From Phaffia rhodozyma (lineage: Eukaryota; Basidiomycota; Tremellomycetes; Cystofilobasidiales; Mrakiaceae), in NCBI GenBank assembly GCA_014706385.1, contig JACGZH010000003.1, positions 823,501 through 887,500 of the forward strand: a stretch of 64,000 nucleotides of DNA. Reading direction: 5' to 3'. The notes beneath the pieces are model-generated. The model was not told where the DNA came from. It did no database searches and saw only the letters and a list, made by a program, of their open reading frames with translations. Shown one piece after another: positions 46,724 through 58,263 of this stretch. Numbering within the stretch: position 1 is the first letter of the stretch; each line of letters opens with the position of its first letter. The translations under genes were made by a program, and so were the position numbers.

Positions 46724-49278
46724 CTATAGATCATCCACTTGAAGGTCCATGGCGCCGTCCCAGAATCCGATCTCCAGCCTGGTACATCTCTCCCAGATTT
46801 TTGTGAGTTCAGCAAGTCGACTGGCTGTGGGGTTTATCTCAGCAATTCTGGTCTCGAGCGTCTCTGTTGTTCAGATGGGTTTACCGTTGAAAGAGACAGA
46901 AGTCAGTCAGAAGGTCGAGCAGCGCGAGAAGTGTTCGTCTCATTTCTCAAGACTATAGAGAAAAGGACAAACTGATGGAGGAAGTAACAGCATCTTGGTA
47001 TTCTTGTCCAGAGTAATCCTTTATCCATCTGTTGGTTACAGAATAAATCAGAAAGGAAAAAAAAATGGGGAACCGATTGATTTCACCAAACTTGTCAATA
47101 TATTCTTGATATCTCGAAGCTAGCAAGATTGGAGAAGAGAGAGCAGGTACGTACTGCTGATATGGGTTTCCCTCCTCAAAAAATCCATCTTCTGCCTTAT
47201 CGATCTTTTCTCTGAGCATCAATCCGACCTCACCATATCCTAAACAGCAACTGGCCACCGCGAGCAAAAGATCCATCACGGACCCTCTTTGCCCGACATC
47301 GAGAATATAGAGCGCGTAGGCGGAGGTCGCCGGCGTTTCAGGAGTCGCCAGTAGCTGGGGAAGATCAACTGAAAAGGTTTCACAGAACTACGTATGCAAA
47401 AACATTTGAATAGAAAAAGAATTACTCAGAATGTCAGAGAACATGATGGCTTGGGAAACTTCAATGAAATTTTTAAGAGCAAGAACGAACTTTGACATGC
47501 ATCTCCGACTCTCGAGCTACATGCAGAGCAATTTCAGAGAACGCTTTGATATCCTTGAAGTCTGTGGTCTTGAAAGAAAGCAAGGCGTGCGCTCGAGCGT
47601 AGTGCTATTTGAATGTCTCAAGACAAACGTGAGACCAATGTTTGTGAAGGAAATTGGGCATGAAACGCGTATCGAATTGATTGAAGGAAGAAGAAGAAGA
47701 AGAGAAAGAACCGACCCGAAGATAATGATAATCTTGCTTGATGTAATTTTCAAATCGCCTTCGATCGAGCGTCCCCTTGCCCAATTGGACCACAAACGGA
47801 TGGTTTACGTACTGATTCCAGAGGGGCTTTATCGAACTGATCAAGTGAGTTGTGAATGGATAAGGGTTTAACGCAGTCGGACTGGAATTGATTTGCCAAA
47901 TCAAATCAAGTTAGTATCAAAATCTGCCGGGTTATATCAGTGATGACAGGATGAACTAACGCAGGAAGCGGCTTGTATGTGATGCAATGGAGATGATCGA
48001 GTGGTCCGCTGCCTGATCCTACTTGATGCAAGGTTGCTGCAATGATCGCTCGCTTTACATACTGGACCGCGAGTATCGTCGACGATTGAACTGTCAAATA
48101 GATTTGAATTAGTCGAACATCAGCGCTGTGGGGTATTCCAATATACTCTCTGTTTCAAGATCAACCTTGACAGCATACGTACCCGTCTCGCCCTTTCCCA
48201 AAAAGACAGCTAAAGCAGCTGAGAGTGTGCATCCCGTACCATGGGTATCTTTTGTCTCGACTAGTGGACTGACGATTGCTGTGAAACGCCCGGTTGATTG
48301 ATTTCGGGTCTCAGCCGGCTCGTACAATACATCGATCACAACCTTTTTATCTTGCTCCTCTTTACCGGGGGCTAAGGCATCAAGAATCTTGATTGACATT
48401 TCCTGAGGCCAGATTACCTGGATCTCGCACTTAGTTTTCTCTTCCAGCGTCTTCTTTGCTCCTTCTTCATCCAAAAGTTCGGTCACAGCCGCCAAGGACA
48501 AACTAAGGTGGCCTCCTTTGAGGAGAACGTTCGCGCAGCCTAATTTCACCAAATCCTCCGCTGCTTGAAACATGCCTTCAAGGCTATCGATTTCTTTTTG
48601 AGACCGAGAAGGATCCGCAGCGGCGAGAAGCATGCTTGCCTCAGGGACATTGGGTGTCAGCAATGTACCCAAGGGGATCAGCGAATTGACGAGCGCGGAG
48701 ATTGCATCAGTAGGAAGAAGGGTATGACCAGAGGTCGATATAGTGACTGGGTCGATAACGAGCGGCACGCGGGGCGAGGCAGTTGATTTGAGAGCTTCGG
48801 AGAGCGATCGAATGATGGAAGCATCAGCGAGCATGCCCGTTTTAATTGCTTTGGGAGGAATGTCGGACATCACGGCGTTCAACTTTTTTTTTTTTTTTTA
48901 CCGAGAGTAAGAAGGGATGAGAAGATGACACATCATGAGCATCAGCTTCTTGTCAACACCATATAACAGACACCAATAGATGTGATGGAAATCTACCTGA
49001 TCGACGACAAATTCGGCCGGTACAGAATGAACTCCCCGAACACCTTGGGTGTTTTGTGAGGTCAGAGCGGTAAGGACGGTCATGCCGTATGTGCTCAAGG
49101 CCGTAAACGTTTTGAGATCGGCTTGAATGCCAGCGCCTCCGGACTACGTAGACGAAATAGATGAGCGAGTTGAAAATACACACATGCACACACAAACACA
49201 CACATAGGCACATATACAACCAAGTACAGACAGACTTACCGGGTCAGAGCCCGCGATAGAGAGTATAGGGCAGTCCAT
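46724..49278 (-). CDS. THI20: hydroxymethylpyrimidine/phosphomethylpyrimidine kinase fused to TENA (Thi20 type)
   Basis: The start at 49278 gives [13 protein letters not shown], continued after an intron by [13 protein letters not shown], the ribokinase-fold HMP kinase signature. Then [57 protein letters not shown] and [20 protein letters not shown] (anion hole and catalytic Asp). After [16 protein letters not shown] a C-terminal TENA (thiaminase II-like) domain begins: [50 protein letters not shown], and [14 protein letters not shown] at the end. Such fusions phosphorylate HMP for thiamine synthesis and salvage breakdown products. A Lys/Glu-rich insertion of about 60 residues lies before the DTHGTG loop. 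One intron ends with sixteen A residues before its AG. Confidence 0.93.
48883..48899 (-). other. A16 tract at a 3' splice site of THI20
   Basis: The minus strand reads A16 then G, followed by exon TTGAACGCCGTG (LNAVMSDI). The exon boundary at 48882 is fixed by the protein family ([11 protein letters not shown]). No polypyrimidine tract separates branch and acceptor. Confidence 0.75.
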
Positions 49279-49391
49279 TGATGAGAGCGTGTAGAAGATA
49301 GTATGGACAGATCGGTGTCGACGTTGGTAGCGGAAAGGTTCCGTTTTTAACTTCCCCGCTTCTCCCGTCATTCTCCATCCATCAACCAACC
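49279..49391. promoter_or_regulatory. compact bidirectional promoter, THI20 and glucosylceramide synthase
   Basis: Only 113 bp separate two divergent start codons. Both genes must share core promoter space. No thiamine riboswitch-like structure is evident by eye. Confidence 0.6.
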
Positions 49392-51435
49392 ATGCCGCCC
49401 TTTCCAATGGGTCAACCCTCTCTTCGTTCAATGGCGTCATCGCCGTCTGCAGTGGCAACGGCTACTCCTTCCGCAGGTTCCGATCTGTTGGATGATCAAT
49501 GGACTTCTTCTTTGACATCTGGACTTGCCGGGCTGGTGCTCGTCTGGTATGTCGTCATGTGGGCGATTTCTGGTCTAGGGCTCTCCGTCGCGTAAGTATT
49601 TTCAAGTTCTCTCATCTCTTTTCCAGCCGTTTAGTTGGGAAAATTAAACAGGTGGAAGATAGCATGATGCTGATGGGAATATATCTGGACTACTTGTATG
49701 TTTGTTCACGTGTGTTAAATACAGTATTCGTCGCTATCGTCCTCGCCCGGTAGCACCTCCTTTAGACACACCGACCCCGAAGCCAGGAGTTTCCATTCTT
49801 CGACCGCTGAAAGGACTTGATCCAAATCTATACGAAAACCTGCTTTCCTCTTTCACCCAGGATTATCCTGGGCCTCTTGAGATAATTTTTTCTTTGGCAG
49901 ACGAGAATGACCGCGCGTTAGGCGTAGTAAGAGAGTTGATTGACAGGTTCGGCGCAAGAGAAGGAAGGGAGGACGGGGTAGATGTAAGAGTGGTGGTCGG
50001 TTCGTCTGTTTCATTTTGAGTCTTTGATCTTGTCCTCCTAAACAGATGACTGGAACGTTCTTCTCTCGATGACTGTCACAGGTGAAACTCCTTTAGGACC
50101 AAACCCAAAAATCAACAATTTAGCTAAACCATTTGCGCTGGCAAAATACGACCATCTCTGGGTGCTCGATTCTGGAATCCTTCTCCCCTCTCGTCAGACC
50201 TTGTCCCGAGCGATAGATCAATTTCTTCTTAACCCAGGGCCTTCTTCCTCAGTATCTTCGACCTCATATTTGCCGTCTTCTGGACACAAAACTGAGAAGC
50301 AAAGAGTGGGGCTAGTCCATCATGTACCTTTTGCGGTGATCCCTCCTAGAGGGAATAGACCATTGGGCAGTTGGCTCGAACGTGTGTTCTTGAACGGGAA
50401 CCACGCGAAGATGTATCTCGCAATCAACAAGTTGAGCACTTCTTCTTCTTCCTCAAGTAGCCTTATGTGCAACAGACGTACGAATCCTGATGAGCTAACA
50501 GATGCAACATTTTGGGATTCCAAATTGAAACCATCTTACAGAACAGAATTAGATTCATGCGTCATGGGTAAATCTAACTTTTATCTGAAATCCGATGTGC
50601 AAAAGATCATTCCTGGTAGAAAACCTCCAAGTCCGTGTCATTTTCCCCATGCCTGTTTCATTGTTCTTTGCTTTTCTCTTTTCGTGCACCACCCGTTTTG
50701 ATCTTTCTCGCACTTGCTTTCTTCCTTCCCACAGACCCGGCCTCTAATCCACCACCGATTCTGGGTCTAGCTTCGTTTTCACCATATTTGGCAGAAGACA
50801 ACATGTTGGCTCTTTCCCTGATGCATCAACTATCCATTCGTCATTCAATTGAAACACCGGATGTGGCAATCAATTTGATTGGACCGATGACTTTCCGAGA
50901 TTACTTCTGGAGACGCGTCCGGTGGATCAGGGTCCGTAAGGAAATGACGAAAGCTGCTACATTGGTCGAGCCGCTGACCGAGAGCGTGGTTCTGGGTTTC
51001 CTGACCTTCTGGGCCCTCCGAACGTATCTGTCTGAATCGTTCTTTGGGAACCTTGTTTGGTGGAAAGCGTTCTTGGCTTTCTGGATCATTCACTGGACCT
51101 CGTGGGCCACGTTGGATTGGAAAGTGATGACCTCCTTGTCTCCCACTCCATCTGAAGAATCCGGAGAGCGATTTCAACTTTTGGGAGCATGGATGATCAG
51201 AGAGTGTTTGGCGTTCCCAGTGTGGGTTGTTGCGATGATGGGTAATACGGTTGAATGGAGAGGTCGAACGTACGTCGTCTTGCCTGATGGCAAAGCAAAG
51301 GAAGTTCAGAATGGGGATGGAAATGGTGTTGAGGAGGTAGAGGCGGGCGAACGCTCGACGATGTTCGCTTGGTTTAGAAGTCGTAGACGTCAGCAGGCTC
51401 AAGGGTTAGGATATGAACGGATCTCATCTAGTTGA
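49392..51435 (+). CDS. GCS1: ceramide glucosyltransferase (glucosylceramide synthase)
   Basis: Starts at 49392 (MPPFPMGQPSLRSMASSPSA), stop at 51433-51435. An N-terminal membrane span is GLAGLVLVWYVVMWAISGLG. GT21 motifs follow: VSILRPLKGLDPNLYENLLS, the D1 region FSLADENDRA, D2 LWVLDSGILLPSRQTL, D3 YLAEDNMLALSL and the (Q/R)XXRW motif RRVRW. C-terminal hydrophobic segments are VVLGFLTFWAL and AFLAFWIIHWTSW. The enzyme transfers glucose from UDP-glucose to ceramide at the Golgi face, making fungal glucosylceramide needed for polar growth and alkaline tolerance. Introns near 49593, 50000 and 50620 were checked for phase at the motif joins. A Ser-rich stretch (about 50440) sits in a variable loop. 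Confidence 0.93.
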
Positions 51436-52098
51436 AGTAGACCAATAGCAGCCGTAGCTATCAGTGTAGTGTTTCGTGCATATACAACTTTGTTTTTCCA
51501 GATTGTTTGTCTTGTCAAAATTACTTTTGACGAACATGTGATTCGACTATGATTGAATCGTTGAGTGAATAACAGTGTTTTGTGGTGTAAAAAAAGATTG
51601 ATCAAAGAGTGCAACCTGGCACTCTACGAAAATAGGGAGAGATAGATGACTGTCTAATAGATCGACGGATCAACCGTCCGAGTATAGATATAAAGTCTGG
51701 AGGTGACGGAGTAACAAGGAAGAGCGGCGTGGGGAATCAATGAAAAACAACCAGTGTTCGCCCCGAGCGGATTCTCGTCAAGAGATGGGCAAACCGCCAA
51801 GTTTGTAATCGGTATAACGTCGTGACCAAGGTTGACAAGGCAGCGAAACGAGAGGGAACCAACATATCAAGGTAGAGCAAAGAGCCTCGCTAGGAGGGGG
51901 TTTCCCGTCCTCAGATGATGGTCCCCAGTCATTCGCGCCCGTTATGGTGACGACGAGAGAGAGGTAGGAAGAAAAGAGGGAAATGAGGGGGCCATGACCG
52001 GCATGTGACAGTGAAGGTTCCAGCCTTGACACTTGAAAAAGAGAAAGAGAAGAAAAACCAAAACTATGCACAAAATGCAGCCTGTACTGTTCAAACAT
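51436..52098. other. convergent intergenic region, GCS1 and DPBB genes
   Basis: 663 bp with only 3' UTRs expected. The ORF at 51778-52098 on the minus strand is low-complexity and ends beyond the DPBB stop, so it is not supported. Confidence 0.4.
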
Positions 52099-53280
52099 TC
52101 AGTTGAATGAGTAAGTCACATCAACCTGACCCTCCTCCTCAGAGGCAATTGAGGTGAATGCGCCAACAGAGAGATCAATGGAGTAGGTCGTAGTGCAGGT
52201 AGGGCACAAGTCGGCGACGGTGGCAGTCGTCTGAGCACCGTTGGACTTTCGAGTAATGGTGATGGTCTTGCCGCAGTACTTCAAAACAACAACATGACAC
52301 ATGTGAACACATCAGCGGAGTGCAAACAACAACTGATTTAGGAAAGTCAGACTCACGTCGGAAGGAGAGCCTCCATCATTTCCGTAAAGGGCGTAAGGAA
52401 GCGCGACCACATGGGAGTCGTCAGAGTTGTAGTTACCACAGGCACCGGCGTTCCCCTCCTGGTAGAAGTAGGTAGCGTGACCTATTTAACCAGAAAAGAA
52501 GAAAATGAAAGGAATCAGTCATGGTACTGAAGTAACTACCGATAGCGGCTTTGGACTGACCAGAGTAGGTAGAAGCGGCAGCAGAGGTCGTGGCAGAAGC
52601 AGCGGCACTGGAGACGGTCGACGATACAACGTTGCTGGTGGTCGAGGCAGTAGTAGTCACGGCGGCGGCCTGGACGATAGCGGTGGTGGTAGCGGCGACA
52701 GTGGAGGTAGCGGTGGCGGTGGTGGCGACGGCATCACACTCATCGTCATCCTCGACGGCGGCAGAGGAGGTAGCGGCGACGGCAGAGGTAGACGAGCTGG
52801 AAGCGGCGACACAGATGGAGGACAAGCTGGACACGGACTCGGTAGCCAAAAGAGGATGGCAGCACTCGTCAAAGAAAGTAGTCCCGTGCTGGGTCTTGCA
52901 CTAGATGTGTGTTTTCACGAAAGAGGGAAGCGACAGATGAGTCAATTGACGTTTGGTTTGAATAAGGATCGATCGCTGGACTTACGGAGAACGAGTCGTA
53001 CTGCGGTAGAAAAATCAGACAACATTCCCAAGGGGGAAGAGAAAAAAAGGTAAACAAGACAGATCGAGGAGGAGGCAAGTCAACAAAGCGAACGCCACAT
53101 GCGTGTTTCTAAGCGGCAACATACCCGAGCGTGGTAGACATCGTAAGACTCCAAGTATCCAGTGGCCCAACCGGCAGGAGCGGTTGCTCGAGGGGCGACC
53201 TCGGCTCGCCTTATAGGGATAGGGGCGGCCTGACCAACGGCGGCGAGAAGGATGGTAGCAATAGAAGCAAGGGCGAACAT
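52099..53280 (-). CDS. secreted double-psi beta-barrel (expansin/RlpA-like) protein
   Basis: Starts at 53280 with a signal peptide (MFALASIATILLAAVGQAAP) and a basic pro-region (IPIRRAEVAPRA). A Cys-rich segment (CKTQHGTTFFDECCHPLL) precedes a long Ala/Ser/Thr/Val linker, likely O-glycosylated. The C-terminal DPBB domain reads GHATYFYQEGNAGACGN, DSHVVALPYALYG, YCGKTITITRKSNGAQTTAT and VADLCPTCTTTYSIDLSVGA, then ends near DVTYSFN at 52099. Expansin and barwin relatives act on cell-wall polysaccharides. No catalytic Asp/Glu pair is claimed, so it may loosen or bind wall polymers instead of cutting them. Confidence 0.85.
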
Positions 53281-54020
53281 TGTATTTTTAGGCTGAAAGG
53301 TTGTTGAGTTTGAGAATTTGAAGTCTTAAAGGTCAACCGGCAAGCAAACAATGCGAAAACGTGTGCAGTTGCGATGAAGAGAGCGCAAGAGACAGAAGAG
53401 AGAAAGAAGAACGTCAACAGAAGAAGCAACATCAGCTGAATGACAAAGATAAACTGACCTGTTGAATGTGGTTTTGCTGTAGAAGCTGTGGGTAAGTCTG
53501 TATAAGACGGTGAAGGTGGTGTAGAGTTGGGTGAGAGGGCTGGGTTGGCTGGGAAAGGAAGGGAGTGTGGGAGACCTAAAGAACGAAAAAAAGAAGAGGA
53601 TTGTTAGTGATGGATGGAGAACAAAGGAGAAGAAGTTGAACGGTGAAGGTTAAGGAGGATGCTGGGGCAAAGGAACAGTGATCACGTGGGATTTTGACCA
53701 CATACAGGGCGGTGCTGAATATGTACTCAAATCACCTGGGCCTCTATGACCATACATCTAGAGAGAATAGATGCTCATGTCGATTCATCGATATGCAGAT
53801 GATAGAAGCGCACTCTCATACTGAATACACCAACTCATAAACCCTCCAAACGATGAGTAGTAGGAGAAAAGTGATGGCGAGACTTTGAGGGTATATGGCT
53901 GGGCTTACGTAATCTCGGGACGGCCTCCATTCCACCCGTTTGAGTTCCATTGAGTGCAACCGCAACTGCAGCCATCACCCTCAAGCAGCAGCAGCCATCA
54001 AGCAGCAACAGCATCCCATC
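53281..54020. promoter_or_regulatory. divergent promoter region, DPBB and SCAMP genes
   Basis: 740 bp. It includes a CACGTG E-box at 53683-53688 and a CAG/CAA-rich stretch just before the SCAMP ATG (about 53981-54014). The leader of the DPBB gene is pyrimidine-rich on the minus strand. Confidence 0.4.
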
Positions 54021-55689
54021 ATGGGTGAGTGCATTCCATCTGTATCAAGGCGTGTACACAGTAGCGCAGTATACCTTCAATTCGGTCGATATGCTTACCG
54101 TTTGGCAATCAAACACCTTCTCTTTCTTTGTTTGACCTACTAAATACACAGCCTATTCTGGTCAGCACACCCCTTCCTCCTTGCTCTTTCCATCAGGTCC
54201 AATGCACTCATATATACTCTTATTCAAACAGCTTCAGATAACCCGTTTGCTGATCCATCGGTAGACAGTCGGTCTGTCAACGAGAATCCGTTCGCCTCTT
54301 CAACAGAACTGCCTCAAGTTCAGCCAAGCTTTGCCGAAAGGGAAGCCGCATTGAACGCCCGCGAGGCCGAGCTCGCAAGAAGGGAACAAGAGATCGCTGC
54401 AAGTGGCATCCAGCCCAATAATTGGCCTAAGTGTATGTTATCGTTCTGTGTTCCATCTAGCCTGAATCCTCACCTTACTTCCGCCTAATGTCGTCGTCGT
54501 CGTCTATACAACAATATCTCATAGGGTATCCGATTATGCACCACGACATCCATGCCGTTATACCAGAACAGTCTCGGGCGCTCATGACACGTCTCTATCA
54601 GTTTCGTCTTCAACTTTCCCTGCTCCTTTGAAACTAATACCTTTAGCAGTAGCAGACACGAAAACTCACCTGTTCCGCAAACATCGCCTCTACAGCCTCT
54701 GGCTCGCGTTGGTCGTGACATTGATTGTCAATATCGTCGCCTGTGTTCTTCTTCTCATCTCTGGCGCGTCGGACGGAGCAAAGGACATGATCGGCGCTGC
54801 AGTCTATATTCCGTTCATCGGCATCCCCTCGTTGTATCTTTGGTACAGGTAAGATCTAATTCCTCATCATATTAGCAAAGATCCGCATAATTGTATACTG
54901 ATCCTTTTCACTTCTTAGACCTATCTACTATGGATACGCCAAAGAACACGCGTTCTTCTTCTATCTGTGAGATCTGCCCTTCCCACCACCTTCATTGCAT
55001 TAACTCTGCTCTCGGCTCAACCATTATAACTTCACCGACGATCTAGATACTACATCTTTGCTGGGTTCCATATCTTATTCTCGGTATACATGGTTGTTGG
55101 GTGAGTCATTCCAGAAGAGTATTCGATATAACCAACATCTACACTCGCTCATCGCCTCTCTTTCATACAGAATTCCATCAACTGGATCTGCAGGTTTGAT
55201 CAACATGATCGCCATGTTTGCTGGTCAGCACTGGGCTGCTGCCGTGTAAGCTCTTTATTCGTGTTTCTGCCTTCTTCTTTCCTTTCTACTTAACGCAAAC
55301 TTCCTTCCGACTCTCTTCGATATTTGTCGTAAATCTCAGATTATGCGTGCTTGCCTCGGTTGGGTGGGTTATTCAGCTGTTCGGCTCGCTTCTCTTCTAC
55401 AGACAGGTATGCTTCTTTCTCTCTCTCTCGTGTCTCTTTATAATCATAAGAATCGACTTGTAACGATGTATTATTGATCACCTATGTCTCATAGATTTGG
55501 GCACACGGGAAGGCCGCTGGACAGACGTTCGAGAAAGCCAAGGGAGAAGTCGCCTCTCAAGGTCTTTGGTCCGTCTTCTTCCTACATTCATGTTGTATCT
55601 GCTTTGGTTTCATAACTAACATCTTGCGAACGGCACGTATCTGAACCGATTCATGTAGGGCTTACCTTTCGCATATGCGAACAGTATAA
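54021..55689 (+). CDS. secretory carrier membrane protein (SCAMP)
   Basis: The coding start ATGG at 54021-54024 is followed by a 9-nt exon (54152-54160) and then an exon from 54232. They join as M-AYS-ASDNPFADPS, giving the typical NPF-repeat N-terminus (NPFA twice). A helix of heptads follows (EREAALNAREAELARREQEI), then the SCAMP signature YPIMHHDI after NNWPK. Four membrane spans come next: WLALVVTLIVNIVACVLLL, MIGAAVYIPFIGIPSLYLW, IFAGFHILFSVYMVVG and LCVLASVGWVIQLFGSLLFY. They are bounded by PIYYGYAKEHAFFFY and the tail HGKAAGQTFEKAKGEVASQG, ending YLSHMRTV at 55687-55689. SCAMPs act in post-Golgi and endocytic recycling through EH-domain partners. The exon around 54600-54650 is uncertain. 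Confidence 0.85.
54152..54160 (+). other. 9-nt micro-exon of the SCAMP gene
   Basis: Context AATACACAG|CCTATTCTG|GTCAGC. It connects the 4-nt first coding exon (ATGG, then GTGAGT at 54025) to the exon starting 54232 with matching phases, and yields MAYSASDNPFADPS. Confidence 0.65.
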
Positions 55690-56041
55690 TCCTACGATAA
55701 AATATCCTAAGCGAGCAATTTTGGTTTCCTAATTCGTCTACCACATTCTCACTCTACAGTACTTTCTTACTGGGTTTCTGGCCTCTTCCTTCTGAATATC
55801 ATGGTCTGTTATCTGGTGCATGATGTGTATATCAAGACATCTCAACAAATGAATTCATAGTTGAGGAAAGGGAGTCAGAGTGACTAACCGGTCTGACGAA
55901 ATGTATCCTCGGTTGTTTAGTATATTCGCCAACGAACGCTTTGATCTTCATTCACAACGTTTCTTTGACCATCACAACAATAGCAAGAGCAAGAGTAAAC
56001 CCCGGAAACCAAAAACTCGAAACCGAAAAAGAAAACCAAAC
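55690..56041. promoter_or_regulatory. intergenic region SCAMP to TAP42
   Basis: 3' UTR of SCAMP and promoter/leader of TAP42 on the same strand, 352 bp; an A/C-rich leader (about 55970-56041) precedes the ATG. Confidence 0.4.
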
Positions 56042-57805
56042 ATGTCCTTCGCAGAAGATCTGGAAGAATTATCGCTCGCAGAACTTTTCTCGAAAGCGTT
56101 GATCCTGGCAGGTGGGGTATATGATGAACCTACGAATGCTGAATCTACCCAGGTTTGTACACTCTCTCGTTCTCAGCTTTCGGGTCTGTCTCTGTTGTGT
56201 CTCCCTTAAGTTTGACAGTCAGAAATCTTCGGAAACGCTTTACAAAATAGACCGCACTGGAAACATCATATCGAGCGACTCAACTAGCCAAGAATCTACT
56301 TGACGCCCGAGGAGTGTTCTCCACAAACGAGCAAGTCGAAGACGTCAGCACTCATGGGTTAGCCTTCATGTTTGTCGGTTATGTAGCTGGCGAAGTCGGA
56401 GGTCGGCTCAGAACCGAAGGGAGAGATGAAAGGGTGAGAAGATTGAAACAGGCAAAGGTTCGTTCATTTTATTTTTCTTGACACTAGGCAACTTTCCTTG
56501 ATCGGACATCAGTAATATATCTCAATAACCTAAATCTTGATGAACAATTTCAGATCGACTTCCAGGGGTTCATCAATCTTCTGGACGCATACTCTATCGT
56601 TCCTCCTTCTGAAAGAGAGAAACTTCGAAGAACAGGCACGAGAGATCCTACAATACGACGGGAAGAAAAGATCAATCAGTTCCGATGGGAGAAGCAAGTT
56701 CGATCTAGTCTCGAGGTATGTTTGGGCTTGCCTGTCTCTCCATTCTGACTCTGGTGAAAGATCGACCAAAAGGCTGACGATTAAGTACTACTAGACATTA
56801 TCAAACCGAACGACTTCCGATACTTCTTCGAACGATTTCATGCTGATCAACTCTCTTCTCCCTCCACCCCCTTCGACACCATCCTCCTCGTCTTCGTCAG
56901 CCTACTCTCATCTTGAAGCTTCCAGGACATACACTCTTGCTCTACTCTCACTACTTTATGCTCAAACGTTAAACTCGCTCGAATCGATTGAGCAGGAGGA
57001 AGAACTCCTCTCAAACGCGCCTGCAGAGATTTCGCCGGTCAGACCAGGTGAAGGAGAGAGAGCAGACGACAGGTCAAGAATGAGGGATGGCGACGACAAC
57101 GAGACGGCAGCGTGGAGATTGGATAGGGTCGATAGAGGTGGTCCTGATGGGAGAGGCGAGCTTATGGATAAGTCTGGAAAGGTCGGTTGTTCTGCTTGTT
57201 GGACCGCGAGTTGACTCCATCGTGATCGATGTCTGTCCTGACCATCTCATTTCTCCTCCTGTTTTCTTTTTCTGCATACAACAAACAAATAGCCTCTGAG
57301 ACCTTTCACAGTCCTACCATCGGCTACATCAACAGATGAAAGGACGAGACTCCAATCAGAAGTCTTCAGAGCAAGTCATAGGTTACCTACGATGTCGATC
57401 GACGAGTATCTAAAGAACGAGTTTGATACAGGAAGAGTCATCACCGGAGGCGGGTTCGTTCTACTTTCTTTTCAATCTTTTTCAATCGTCACGAATCTTG
57501 ATCTGTCAGTGTCCTGATTGATCATTAATAATCTTGACGACATAATAGGAAAGCATCGGAAGAAGCTCCAACGACCAATGAAATCCTCCAGTTAGCTTCC
57601 GAACAAGACGGTCTTCTCTCTGCCATCGAAGCGGATGAGAAGAAACGGTTGAAGGATGAGAACTGGGCAGTTTACACCGAAGAGAACGCAAAGGGTGCGG
57701 GAAACACCATGAATCGGTAGGCTTTTCTCCCCCTGTTTCCGCAGATCGAGCCAGAAAACAAAGACCCACCGTTTGACGACCATTTTTTTTTCTCATAGGG
57801 GTTGA
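56042..57805 (+). CDS. TAP42: TAP42/alpha4 regulatory subunit of PP2A-like phosphatases
   Basis: The start at 56042 opens MSFAEDLEELSLAELFSKAL. The family N-terminal helices follow (SYRATQLAKNLLDARG, GEVGGRLRT) and then the core IDFQGFINLLDAYSIVPPSE, TGTRDPTIRREEKINQFRWE. After an acidic linker comes the Tap42 C-terminal signature LRPFTVLPSATST, EVFRASHRLPTMSIDEYLKN and a Lys/Glu-rich tail. Tap42 binds the free catalytic subunits of PP2A, PP4 and Sit4 and is controlled by TOR. The last exon is just 7 nt (57799-57805): G completes the Arg codon, then GGT and the stop TGA. Confidence 0.9.
57799..57805 (+). other. 7-nt terminal coding exon of TAP42
   Basis: The intron 57717-57798 (GTAGGC...CATAG) is followed by GGGTTGA, which completes Arg, then Gly and the stop. 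If the intron is retained, translation stops at its first codon (TAG), so the protein would be only slightly different. Confidence 0.6.
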
Positions 57806-58263
57806 GTGGTCTCTTCAATGAATGATCTTGAGTTGGTTTCGGTCTTTCATCCTCCGTTCAAGACAGAATCCATCGTATAATTTACATTGAAGACAAAATG
57901 ACATGGATAAAGGGGAACGATCATGAAGTATGATCAGAAGTTTCCGTGAAGCTGAAGAGAAAGGACGTGATGGACAGACGTATGATGACCGGCTGATGAC
58001 AAGCGACCGAGGAATAAAAATATGAAATCACAAATAACGGATAGCGCAAAATGTGATGGACAGACAAAGATAGAGTGAAGGAGGACAGATCGAGACAAAG
58101 CATATTTGAAGAGAGAAAACAAGAGTAAGAATGATCGAATGAACATCAACGGCCTATGTTCGGCAACTCTTTCTAATCGCCAAGCGAGATCAGAAGAGAA
58201 CGGATTCTCTTCTGATGAACAGCAGCATAGAATGACGTGATGGGGCCTCCACGATACAAGAGC
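57806..58263. other. convergent intergenic region, TAP42 and LisH-CTLH genes
   Basis: 3' UTRs of both genes; low-complexity A/G-rich sequence on the plus strand. Nothing else is recognised. Confidence 0.4.

Noticed and set aside
49170..49213. CA/TG-rich stretch that looks like a microsatellite
   Set aside because: Imperfect and short; it lies in the first intron of THI20 and has no further sign of function.
52505..53053. Gly-rich plus-strand ORF opposite the DPBB gene
   Set aside because: It is the antisense of the Ala/Ser/Thr/Val linker of the secreted protein; that gene has a signal peptide and a recognisable domain in the other strand.
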